Below are positions 18,401 to 25,000 of a DNA stretch of 64,000 nt, piece by piece (the stretch's first letter is position 1; each line of letters begins with the position of its first letter). Location: NCBI GenBank assembly GCA_040954595.2, contig CM082593.2, positions 10,726,001-10,790,000 of the forward strand, in the 5' to 3' direction. The notes beneath the pieces are model-generated. The model saw only the letters and a list, made by a program, of their open reading frames with translations, had not been told where the DNA came from and did not search any database. The stretch comes from Balanoglossus misakiensis. Lineage: Eukaryota > Hemichordata. The position numbers were made by a program, and so were the translations under genes.

Positions 18401-21396
18401 AAACAACTGACATTTATGAGTTTAAGTATTTGTCTGCATGCATTCTTATCATTGTGATCCTTGTTCTGACAGACTGTCCCGAAATTGTGATTAGTGAGGG
18501 CGTGGTGACCAGTACAGAGATAGAAGGTATGATGTCTCTGTCTCATTCCAATGCTCGGACGGTTATCCAGTAGTTAAAGGGGATGTCCGGTCTAGCTGAT
18601 ATCTACATAATTTTGTAGCTTTGAGGTCACTCTTTCAGGAAAAAAAAAACATTTTTGCCGTGTATAAGTCGTACCAGCTATGCAAATATGCCTAGCCTGG
18701 TGTCTTGTATCCAAGATAATTAATGAAAAAAGTGCAGTGATGAGAGAGACTTAATTTGTCTCTTGAATCTATTGTTAGCAACAACTTGAATGACACTAAT
18801 TTGTTGTTTATTTTTTAGGAATAACATGTGGTGGACCCCCTGAGTGCAGCAATGGAATTCTTACCAATGTTACCAGTACAGTGTATGGTGGCATTGCTTA
18901 TTATCAATGCATTGAGGGCTATCAGTTTATAAATAATGTGTCTTCATTGGAATGCCAAGCAGATGGTGTCTGGGGTCCACTTGTGCCCCAATGCGAGCGT
19001 AAGTTGATATTTTTGAAAACAATTAAACTGCCATTGTAGTGCACACTTAGGAGACGGATTTTCAGAAAAATGTTAGTCCTCTGAACCTTTCAGTGCTTTA
19101 AAGCCACTAGAGCTGCCACTTTTTGCATTTATTTTCAGATTTTATTTTCCGACGTAGATTGGTACATTGAAATAATTAAGCTTACTGATAGGGATACAAG
19201 AACATGTCATCAATGCCTGATTGTGGCTGTATGTTGCAATTTAAACGTGCAATGTATTAAACAGGTGCCGTACCCATTTTATTAAAATCAGCCTCCATAC
19301 AAACAGTATGCAGCTAGCTATCGTGGTATGCATCACCATAGATTTGAAAGGTTTTACTGTGGAAAAGAAAAAAATTGTGAAATTTGGCAGCTCTAGAGGC
19401 TTTAAAGTGTGTGATGAGTCGTTTTGAAAACAAAGTATAACACAGGGTGTTCACTGTCATGTTTTCATAAAAATCACTGACTCAAGTTGAAATTCTCTCC
19501 ATAGCGTTATGATGGGGCACTTTGTGCTGGTTGCTACATTCCACATGGGTGTCTAATTGGGACATTACACACTGAATGTTAAACCAGACACTGGTAACTT
19601 GAAAATATGCAGGATTGTGAGGGTTACTGCTACATGTCCCTCTAAACCATTTTCCTAGTATTAACACACTTGTAATGTTATCTGTTCATCTTATCCAAAC
19701 AGCTCGCGAGTGTCCACCACCGAATGTAGACAACTACTTATCATATGAAATTGTTAATGGTGATTCATTGATTTTTGGAACAACCGTTGCCTACTCATGT
19801 CCATCTGGCTACAGTCTGACTGGCTACACTGTCTCTACATGTGGTGAAGATGGATCATGGATTGGAGATCCAGGATACTGTCAACGTAAGTCATTTAAGG
19901 ATGTACATTCAGTAAAATTGAAAATATGGTCATTTCTTTTAATTGTTGTCCCTGATAGTGGACCATATTATATGGGCAGTAACATCACATTCTATTGTAA
20001 TGCTGGCTATGAATTAAATGGTGCTGATTACCTGACTTGTCAATCCGATTTACAGTGGAATAGTGCAATACCATCATGCATTGGTAAGTTCACATCAAGA
20101 TTGGTCTTCATGTGGTTGTCTGCTTATGAGGTACCGTAATCGATCACTCCAGTAATTTGACTATTTATCATAAATGTCACCTAAACTACATGCTGATAGG
20201 ACATACAGTTCATGCCATGCAAATCTATGGCTGTCAGAAATTTCATGATTTTCGTAATTTTATTTTTCATTGATTACTGTAAAACAGGAAATTTTCGCGC
20301 AAAGAAATTTTTTGCGATATCAAAAGCAGAAACTGTTATGAGACGATTAATTTTCATGTTCTCGTATTTCACTACATTGTTATCACTGAAAATAGTTTTT
20401 TACACAAAAATGTCTTTTTTTGGGGGGCTCTTGCATAGTTCGCGAAAATTTGTTTGTGAAAATTTCCTGTTGGTCTGGTGGTTCCCGGCTAAACTTGTTG
20501 GTCTGAATTTACCAGCGGACCTGTGGGATTTTGATCATATCTTGATGAATAACATTTCAGATATCAATGAATGTAGTACATTGGTGGCACGGTGTGGAAT
20601 CAATCAAGTCTGTGAAAATAGAGATGGTGACTATCAGTGTGCATGTTTGGTGGGATTTGAACCAGATGTGAATGGAACAGCATGCAAAGGTGAGACATAA
20701 ACAAGTCACTTGCAACATAACTTCAAGTCACTATTTTCACATTTAACACATTCCGAACTTATTTCAGAATTCCGGATAAATTTTTGGAATGACCTTTTAA
20801 TCTCAGGTGTCTTTTTCTCATAGGATTACATTGATAATTGCTAGAAAACAAACTTCTACTATTGTCATTTTCACGAAATTTTACACATAGCTCAGTCTAG
20901 TAAATATAAATTCATTGGTCAAATAAAATTGTGTGATTACAATGCTCTATTTTGAGATAAATTTCTTTAAGGTTTTTGTCCATAGACAAACCATTGGTGA
21001 ACCATGCTGAGTCAGCAGGTTTCTTCTATTATCAACTAAATTAATGGCCTTGTATTTCAAAAGCAAGCAAGGTGACGCCTTTATTTTATCACAGATTCAT
21101 CTTGTACGTACACAAGATAATCCCAAAATTCACGATTAAAAGAAATGACAATACTTTCAATTTTACTGAACGTACATTGTTTTAATCCAATCCATGTTCC
21201 TTCTTTGTAGATATAAATGAATGTGCTTCACATTCTTGTGATCAACTTTGTAAAAACACTGCAGGTGGTTTTCAATGTTCCTGTGAAGAAGGCTATCTCT
21301 TATATGCAAATAACGGCACAGGTGGATTCTATCTGCCACCTGGAGAAACTGGTCTCTCAATGTATGATGTCTACACTTTTAACCAATCATGTGTTC
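3359..21396 (+). CDS. Multi-domain extracellular protein gene: CTLD, CUB x3, sushi x3, EGF x2 (exon span, 5' and 3' incomplete)
   Basis: Fifteen exons with GT-AG borders can be chained on the plus strand; most introns between domains are phase 1, as usual for shuffled extracellular modules. Domains in order: C-type lectin (exons at 3359, 4118, 9677, 10235), CUB1 (13104, 14556), a broken half CUB2 (15051), CUB3 (16716, 17554), a 54-bp linker (18473), sushi 1 (18819), sushi 2 (19703), partial sushi 3 (19959), and two calcium-binding EGF domains beginning DINEC (20561, 21211). All are cysteine-rich secreted modules, so the protein should be extracellular or membrane-anchored and act in adhesion, carbohydrate recognition or complement-like recognition; that role is inferred from the families. 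No start codon, signal peptide or stop is visible, so more exons are expected on both sides. Faults in CUB1, CUB2 and sushi 3 raise the possibility of a pseudogene. I do not recognise a named orthologue. Confidence 0.82.
3756..4054. mobile_element. Foldback MITE, family A, copy 2
   Basis: TTAA at 3756-3759 and at 4051-4054 flank a palindromic element of about 290 bp. The left end reads AGGGACAAAGTCTCTCT and the right end TGTCCCT. It lies in the intron between the first two CTLD exons. The right arm is shorter than in the full copy at 56450, so it is internally deleted. Confidence 0.85.
4118..4199 (+). CDS. Exon: C-type lectin domain, second part
   Basis: 82 nt between acceptor ATTGCAG and donor GTAAGTAT, phase 1 in and phase 2 out. 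It encodes YQLRGASCYKAVPDKQSAGN then AENTCQ. The cysteines fit the first two conserved CTLD positions. The frame continues cleanly into the exon at 9677 after a 5.5-kb intron. Confidence 0.88.
4835..5045. repeat. Microsatellite cluster (CAGA, GCTC, TCTC, AGTC)
   Basis: Runs of GACA/CAGA, then (GCTC)n at about 4916-4936, (TC)n, then GTCA/CAGA runs. It is simple sequence with no coding signal. Confidence 0.9.
5050..7470. other. Intron sequence without supported gene
   Basis: This part of the 5.5-kb CTLD intron holds only short unrelated open frames, none with a recognisable domain or paired splice sites. A G-run sits near 6681. The stretch at 5400-6150 is less AT-rich than its surroundings, but I could not support a coding or promoter call there. 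Confidence 0.5.
7480..7630 (-). mobile_element. MITE, family C, partial reverse copy
   Basis: In reverse complement this matches the complete element at 21422-21614: shared 'gaaaattagctata', 'gccaatcacagattt' and 'ccatatgttct' segments. A TTAA lies at 7627-7630, where the family's left end should be; the other end is not recognisable. Confidence 0.7.
8207..8258. repeat. Perfect 12-bp-arm hairpin
   Basis: TTGGCCTTCGGC at 8207-8218 pairs with its complement at 8247-8258 around a 28-nt loop. No neighbouring feature explains it. It may be the end of a degraded transposon. Confidence 0.6.
8601..8968. mobile_element. Inverted-repeat element (MITE-like), about 370 bp
   Basis: About 65 bp near 8605-8668 recurs inverted near 8895-8965; both arms carry TTGCTGCAGTTTG and GCCCCTCCATCTCCCCTG. 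The core has a random-looking open frame on each strand but no transposase motif. It lies inside the large CTLD intron. Confidence 0.8.
9677..9795 (+). CDS. Exon: C-type lectin domain, third part
   Basis: 119 nt after acceptor TTATTTTCAG, before donor GTGAGT; phase 2 in and phase 1 out. It encodes SFYGGHLTVIEGYSENRYAG then AEIVNQIEETSNETANHGWIG. GGHLTVIE and the closing WIG are typical CTLD landmarks (the 'A.L..I....E' helix and the WIG strand). Confidence 0.92.
10235..10450 (+). CDS. Exon: C-type lectin domain, C-terminal part
   Basis: 216 nt, phase 1 at both ends. It encodes GFSGPNRDGSVEYDYSDGRK, then WADTEPDASTGQCVRL and ARCDDVSLSMCEV. W-x-x-x-EP followed by C and the closing C-x(7)-C agree with the CTLD fold. 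At the EPN calcium/sugar position it reads EPD, and at the WND position it reads CDD, so calcium-dependent sugar binding is uncertain. The exon closes with ACAEG and joins CUB1 in frame. Confidence 0.93.
10555..10850. repeat. Purine-rich GGGA/GAGA tract
   Basis: Nearly 300 bp of G and A on the plus strand in irregular GGGA, GAGAG and GGGGA units. A frame stays open across it only because of composition. Such tracts can form triplex or quadruplex structures. It sits in the CTLD-CUB1 intron. Confidence 0.9.
11054..11157. repeat. Foldback hairpin, nested arms
   Basis: AGAGAACCACC at 11054-11064 pairs with 11147-11157, and a longer inner arm at 11074-11097 pairs with 11114-11136 (both carry GGTTTC/GAAACC next to AAGAACCAC). 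An 18-bp palindrome GGTAGTTCTAGAACTACC lies downstream at 12406-12423 and a GGAGGTTCTCT at 12461, possibly the other end of a larger element. Confidence 0.7.
12598..12792. mobile_element. MITE, family F (TACTGTAAAAC / TTTTCGCG ends), copy 1
   Basis: About 195 bp opening TACTGTAAACAGGAAATTTT and closing with the inverted form ending TGTTTTACAGTA. Internal text repeats CGCGAAAA-type words. It belongs to a family with seven members in this window; the members differ in the outer ~20 bp (AGGAAATTTTCGCG versus CACTTTATTTTCGCG). Confidence 0.9.
13104..13239 (+). CDS. Exon: first half of CUB domain 1
   Basis: 136 nt after acceptor GATATTCAG. It encodes GTCGGLETGESGTFHSTGYP then DDNYYILQECIWTIQGPATS and RISAHF. 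The pattern CGG..., SPGYP-like STGYP and C-x-W-x-I is diagnostic of CUB. The only usable donor (TT followed by GTAAAC at 13240) leaves phase 2, which does not fit the phase-0 start of the next exon. A TAA codon follows at once if the intron is not removed. Confidence 0.85.
13540..13870. repeat. Probable interspersed repeat in CUB1 intron
   Basis: A less AT-rich block with CTCACGTGATATAG-type words directly precedes the foldback at 14005. I find no exon in it. The 83-codon open frame starting near 13614 has no recognisable domain. Confidence 0.4.
14005..14190. mobile_element. Foldback element with ~80-bp arms
   Basis: The left arm (about 14007-14087) and right arm (about 14105-14188) are imperfect complements: both contain CATCACGATTTGAAGCCTG-type and GTGATCTCTGACC-type sequence, around a loop of about 17 bp. 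The arms are long enough to extrude as a cruciform. There is no coding content. Confidence 0.85.
14556..14757 (+). CDS. Exon: second half of CUB domain 1
   Basis: 202 nt after TTCTTTTCAG, donor GTAATA. Read from its first base it encodes FLHFDTELYHDTVVIVEVSV then FDPSKVLATYSGPDQPDEVI, SSGNAMLVKFLSDSS and GFEASWQAG. HFDTEL..D.V.I, SGNAMLVKFLSD and GFEASW are the CUB C-terminal landmarks. It starts in phase 0 whereas the previous exon ends in phase 2, so the two halves do not join in frame as the sequence stands. Confidence 0.88.
14779..14830. mobile_element. MITE family F, left-end fragment
   Basis: About 50 bp resembling the family F left end (TAATGTAAAACTGGAAATTT) followed by unrelated sequence. 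It lies about 20 bp downstream of the CUB1 donor. Confidence 0.65.
15051..15229 (+). pseudogene. Broken exon: first half of CUB domain 2 with in-frame TGA
   Basis: After acceptor TTCTTTCAG the phase-1 frame reads YSLCGGNFIAQSYKQNLSST, then GKNYLNNEDCN, a TGA at 15158-15160, then QLASFTTEFVVTLQVVDSDA. In CUB domains this C-x-W position is a conserved tryptophan, so TGG to TGA is the simplest explanation. A donor (GTGAGT at 15230) leaves phase 0. No second half of this CUB is visible before the CUB3 exon at 16716, which needs phase 1. Skipping from 14757 to 16716 joins phase 1 to phase 1 and keeps the frame. Confidence 0.82.
15955..16712. mobile_element. Repeat-derived block with three ~145-bp internal repeats, ending at the CUB3 acceptor
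   Basis: It opens with a palindromic TTGGCTGTCACTTGTGTCAG region, then CGTCCGT-type simple sequence, then three direct repeats starting near 16101, 16243 and 16389 that share 'gtgtgttatggtgcccctac' and 'catgaatatgcaaattag'. Its right part runs up to the acceptor of the exon at 16716. It occupies the place where the missing second half of CUB2 would be expected. Confidence 0.7.
16716..16900 (+). CDS. Exon: first part of CUB domain 3
   Basis: 185 nt, acceptor TTTAAAG, donor GTGAGT, phase 1 in and phase 0 out. It encodes GCQGIEILRSFGTIQSPGYD, then VSTYPDDVMCSWLIKEPTG and LTLIFDENFGLERNTDVDYI. SPGYD..YP and C-S-W-L-I are intact CUB landmarks. Confidence 0.9.
17066..17275. mobile_element. MITE family F, copy 2
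   Basis: Opens TACTGTAAAACGGGATACTT and closes TTTCCCATTTTACAGTA. About 210 bp, in the intron that splits CUB3. Confidence 0.88.
17318..17516. mobile_element. MITE family F, copy 3
   Basis: Opens TACTATAAAATTTTCGTG and closes TTTCCCGTTTTACGGTA. It lies about 40 bp after copy 2 and about 37 bp before the next exon, so the two elements make up most of this intron. Confidence 0.85.
17554..17737 (+). CDS. Exon: second part of CUB domain 3
   Basis: 184 nt, phase 0 in and phase 1 out. It encodes VYNGTESDDDVIIGPWSGNS, then VIDGTVPPPDCRTDIGHFSV and GFRASFSPG. The V-Y-N-G, cysteine, F-x-V-x-F and GF-x-A-x-F pattern completes a CUB. The donor reads GTACAC and a MITE begins 7 bp downstream. Confidence 0.9.
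17745..17954. mobile_element. MITE family F (CACTTTATTTTCGCG subtype), copy 4
   Basis: About 210 bp from TACTGTAAAACACTTTATTT to AAGTGTTTTACAGTA. It begins 7 bases after the end of the preceding exon, only one base beyond the first six donor bases. Confidence 0.9.
18171..18400. mobile_element. Foldback MITE, family G, 230 bp with ~66-bp inverted ends
   Basis: The left arm starts TAAAGTGATGGGGTCGTCGC and the right arm is its near-perfect inverse; both include CAATTCATCCACAAATCCCT. The loop is about 100 bp. It is single-copy in the window. The target duplication is unclear. Confidence 0.88.
18473..18526 (+). CDS. Exon: short linker between CUB3 and sushi 1
   Basis: 54 nt with acceptor TTCTGACAG and donor GTATGA, phase 1 at both ends, encoding DCPEIVISEGVVTSTEIEG. 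The single cysteine and small size suggest a linker, or a piece of a sushi domain whose remainder is lost. It is supported by splice sites and phase only. Confidence 0.6.
18574..18775. mobile_element. Composite of MITE B left end and MITE A right end
   Basis: TTAA at 18574-18577 is followed by AGGGGATGTCCGG and 'gtagctttgaggtca', matching the family B element at 21908. From about 18700 the text (GTGTCTTGTATC, 'gagagagact') matches the right end of family A. This looks like nested or recombined elements. Confidence 0.7.
18819..18998 (+). CDS. Exon: sushi (CCP) domain 1
   Basis: 180 nt, phase 1 at both ends. It encodes ITCGGPPECSNGILTNVTST, then VYGGIAYYQCIEGYQFINN and SSLECQADGVWGPLVPQCE. Four sushi cysteines, NG, Y-x-C-x-x-GY and C-x(4)-G-x-W...P-x-C are all present. 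One domain in one exon is typical of the family. Confidence 0.93.
19098..19405. mobile_element. MITE, family H, TTAA-flanked
   Basis: TTAA at 19098-19101 and 19402-19405. The inner ends are inverted: AGCCACTAGAGCTGCCA on the left and the complement of AGCCTCTAGAGCTGCCA on the right. About 300 bp with no coding capacity, between the two sushi exons. Confidence 0.82.
19703..19885 (+). CDS. Exon: sushi (CCP) domain 2
   Basis: 183 nt, acceptor TCCAAACAG, donor GTAAGT, phase 1 at both ends. It encodes RECPPPNVDNYLSYEIVNGD, then VAYSCPSGYSLTGYTVSTCG and DGSWIGDPGYCQ. It is a complete sushi module with four cysteines and the tryptophan. The open frame continues through the following 73 bases without a stop. 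Confidence 0.93.
19959..20083 (+). CDS. Partial exon: C-terminal two-thirds of sushi domain 3
   Basis: From the only nearby acceptor-like site (CCTGATAG) to donor GTAAGT, 125 nt encode GPYYMGSNITFYCNAGYELN, then DYLTCQSDLQWNSAIPSCIG. Three of the four sushi cysteines are present; the first cysteine and the start of the module are absent. The phase needed (2) does not match the phase left by sushi 2 (1). Reading straight through from the sushi 2 exon without splicing does keep the frame and adds about 24 non-sushi residues. Confidence 0.72.
20275..20471. mobile_element. MITE family F, copy 5
   Basis: Opens TACTGTAAAACAGGAAATTT and ends near GAAAATTTCCTGTTGG. The last few bases of the right terminus have diverged. 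It lies in the sushi 3-EGF1 intron. Confidence 0.85.
20561..20689 (+). CDS. Exon: calcium-binding EGF domain 1
   Basis: 129 nt, phase 1 at both ends, encoding DINECSTLVARCGINQVCEN, then RDGDYQCACLVGFEPDVNGT and ACK. Six cysteines; the D-I/V-N-E start and D-x-Y/F are the calcium-binding EGF signature. Domains of this kind rigidify extracellular rods. Confidence 0.94.
20862..21150 (-). repeat. Interspersed repeat, family I, reverse copy
   Basis: Reverse complement of the type at 2966-3232, with the same order of shared blocks and an extra ~45-bp segment. It fills most of the intron between the two EGF exons. Confidence 0.7.
21211..21396 (+). CDS. Exon: calcium-binding EGF domain 2 with C-terminal extension (last visible exon)
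   Basis: 186 nt, phase 1 at both ends. DINECASHSCDQLCKNTAGG then FQCSCEEGYLLYANNGTGGF form the EGF; five cysteines lie before YLL and the last may be the C in NQSCVR after a longer loop. The loop (YLPPGETGLSMYDVYTFNQS) is longer than in a standard EGF. The donor GTAAGT shows that the transcript continues, but no further exon is visible before the satellite or after it. Confidence 0.9.
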
Positions 21397-21421
21397 GTAA
21401 GTATCATGTTAAACTATAGAG

Positions 21422-21614
21422 TTAAAGGTATATGATCACCCATGGAAAATTAGCTATATATAGTTACCATGGAAAATTGAAATCTAGCCAATCACAGATT
21501 TTCATTTGGTGGCACACGTGGAAAACAGGCGCCACCATATGTTCTTTAGAATGCTCAAATACGCCATTCAGCCATATATGGGAATGTGTATTGAAGGTGA
21601 CTGTATACTTTTAA
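21422..21614. mobile_element. MITE, family C, complete, TTAA-flanked
   Basis: TTAA at 21422-21425 and 21611-21614. Inverted ends AGGTATATGATCACC and GGTGACTGTATACTT. About 190 bp; a partial reverse copy is at 7480-7630. It begins about 25 bp after the last visible exon. Confidence 0.85.
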
Positions 21615-21907
21615 CCAAGATTTGTCATATTATTGACCTTTATACCGCAATGAATTTGCAGCAACAAAAAGTGGACAAAAAGCTGAATTTCATAATTGGA
21701 TTTCATAATTTTGCCGTAATTCAATAATGAAATGTGGAGAAAGTAAGCAGACCAACTTTGCACTGTTATTATTTATTTTGGATTTGTTTCCCTCCTGCTA
21801 ACAAAAGTGTCCTCTCACCTCATGGCATGAAGATGCATTGAATTCTGAGAAAAAGGGGATTAATACTTGAGTGTATTTACAAAGACAAACAAGCTCACTG
21901 GTAGCAT

Positions 21908-22022
21908 TTAAAGGGGAAGTCCGGTTCAGCTACATAATTGGGTAGCTTTGAGGTCATTCTTTCAGAAAAAAACATTGTGTAGAAATTATGCATAAATCAG
22001 CTGGACAGGACTTCCCTTTTAA
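21908..22022. mobile_element. MITE, family B, 115 bp, TTAA-flanked
   Basis: TTAA at 21908-21911 and 22019-22022. Left end AGGGGAAGTCCGGTTCAGCT; right end is its imperfect inverse, AGCTGGACAGGACTTCCCTT. The left half recurs at 18574. Confidence 0.85.
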
Positions 22023-25000
22023 TATTTCCAAGCAAGGCAATTGGTTTACTGCAACAATTACTTTGAAAACACAGTGTAAAACAACAATCATGATATGAAT
22101 GTTACTTTAATAGATAGTCATACTTATATAAGCATGACTGTCTATGTTGGTCTGTAAGTTGTATTTGAAAGAAAAGTTTCATGTACGAATAGTACAAAGA
22201 TTGACATTTAGTCCACAAAACCTACCATTAACATTAACCAGAGCACACAGTAACCAGGCCAGAGTGGCCAGTATCGTGCCCATTAATTTTGAGTGTTTGA
22301 TAGGGGTCAACCTTTGCGTGAACATTAACCAGAGCACACAGTAACCAGGCCGTAGTGGACAGTGTTCTGCCCATTAATTTTGAGTGTTTGGTGGGGTCAA
22401 CCTTTGCGTCAACATTAACCAGAGCACACAGTAACCAGGCCATAGTGGACAGTGTGCTGCCCATTAATTTTGAGTGTTTGGTGGGGTCAACCTTTGCGTC
22501 AACATTAACCAGAGCACACAGTAACCAGGCCGTAGTGGACAGTGTTCTGCCCATTAATTTTGAGTGTTTGGTGGGGTCAACCTTTGCGTCAACATTAACC
22601 AGAGCACACAGTAACCAGGCCGTAGTGGACAGTGTTCTGCCCATTAATTTTGAGTGTTTGGTGGGGTCAACCTTTGCGTCAACATTAACCAGAGCACACA
22701 GTAACCAGGCCGTAGTGGACAGTGTTCTGCCCATTAATTTTGAGTGTTTGGTGGGGTCAACCTTTGCGTCAACATTAACTAGGCCAGAGTGGCCAGTATC
22801 GTGCCCATTAAGTTTTAGTGTTTGGTGGGGTCAACCTTTGCGTCAACATTAACTAGGCCAGAGTGGCCAGTATCGTGCCCATTAATTTTGAGTGTTTGGT
22901 GGGGTCAACCTTTGCGTCAACATTAACTAGGCCAGAGTGGCCAGTATCGTGCCCATTAATTTTGAGTGTTTGGTGGGGTCAACCTTTGCGTCAACATTAA
23001 CTAGGCCAGAGTGGCCAGTATCGTGCCCATTAATTTTGAGTGTTTGGTGGGGGTCAACCTTTGCGTCAACATTAACCAGAGCACACAGTAACCAGGCCGT
23101 AGTGGACAGTGTTCTGCCCATTAATTTTGAGTGTTTGGTGGGGTCAACCTTTGCGTCAACATTAACCAGAGCACACAGTAACCAGGCCATAGTGGACAGT
23201 GTGCTGCCCATTAATTTTGAGTGTTTGGTGGGGTCAACCTTTGCGTCAACATTAACCAGAGCACACAGTAACCAGGCCATAGTGGACAGTGTTCTGCCCA
23301 TTAATTTTGAGTGTTTGGTGGGGTCAACCTTTGCGTCAACATTAACCAGAGCACACAGTAACCAGGCCGTAGTGGACAGTGTTCTGCCCATTAATTTTGA
23401 GTGTTTGGTGGGGTCAACCTTTGCGTCAACATTAACCAGAGCACACAGTAACCAGGCCGTAGTGGACAGTGTTCTGCCCATTAATTTTGAGTGTTTGGTG
23501 GGGTCAACCTTTGCGTCAACATTAACCAGAGCACACAGTAACCAGGCCGTAGTGGACAGTGTTCTGCCCATTAATTTTGAGTGTTTGGTGGGGTCAACCT
23601 TTGCGTCAACATTAACCAGAGCACACAGTAACCAGGCCATAGTGGACAGTGTTCTGCCCATTAATTTTGAGTGTTTGGTGGGGTCAACCTTTGCGTCAAC
23701 ATTAACCAGAGCACACAGTAACCAGGCCATAGTGGACAGTGTTCTGCCCATTAATTTTGAGTGTTTGGTGGGGTCAACCTTTGCGTCAACATTAACCAGA
23801 GCACACAGTAACCAGGCCGTAGTGGACAGTGTTCTGGCCATTAATTTTGAGTGTTTGGTGGGGTCAACCTTTGCGTCAACATTAACCAGAGCACACAGTA
23901 ACCAGGCCGTAGTGGACAGTGTTCTGGCCATTAATTTTGAGTGTTTGGTGGGGTCAACCTTTGCGTCAACATTAACCAGAGCACACAGTAACCAGGCCGT
24001 AGTGGACAGTGTTCTGGCCATTAATTTTGAGTGTTTGGTGGGGTCAACCTTTGCGTCAACATTAACCAGAGCACACAGTAACCAGGCCGTAGTGGACAGT
24101 GTTCTGCCCATTAATTTTGAGTGTTTGGTGGGGTCAACCTTTGCGTCAACATTAACCAGAGCACACAGTAACCAGGCCGTAGTGGACAGTGTTCTGCCCA
24201 TTAATTTTGAGTGTTTGGTGGGGTCAACCTTTGCGTCAACATTAACCAGAGCACACAGTAACCAGGCCGTAGTGGACAGTGTTCTGCCCATTAATTTTGA
24301 GTGTTTGGTGGGGTCAACCTTTGCGTCAACATTAACCAGAGCACACAGTAACCAGGCCGTAGTGGACAGTGTTCTGCCCATTAATTTTGAGTGTTTGGTG
24401 GGGTCAACCTTTGCGTCAACATTAACCAGAGCACACAGTAACCAGGCCATAGTGGACAGTGTGCTGCCCATTAATTTTGAGTGTTTGGTGGGGTCAACCT
24501 TTGCGTCAACATTAACCAGAGCACACAGTAACCAGGCCGTAGTGGACAGTGTTCTGCCCATTAATTTTGAGTGTTTGGTGGGGTCAACCTTTGCGTCAAC
24601 ATTAACCAGAGCACACAGTAACCAGGCCGTAGTGGACAGTGTTCTGCCCATTAATTTTGAGTGTTTGGTGGGGTCAACCTTTGCGTCAACATTAACCAGA
24701 GCACACAGTAACCAGGCCGTAGTGGACAGTGTTCTGCCCATTAATTTTGAGTGTTTGGTGGGGTCAACCTTTGCGTCAACATTAACCAGAGCACACAGTA
24801 ACCAGGCCGTAGTGGACAGTGTTCTGCCCATTAATTTTGAGTGTTTGGTGGGGTCAACCTTTGCGTCAACATTAACCAGAGCACACAGTAACCAGGCCCT
24901 AGTGGACAGTGTTCTGCCCATTAATTTTGAGTGTTTGGTGGGGTCAACCTTTGCGTCAACATTAACCAGAGCACACAGTAACCAGGCCGTAGTGGACAGT

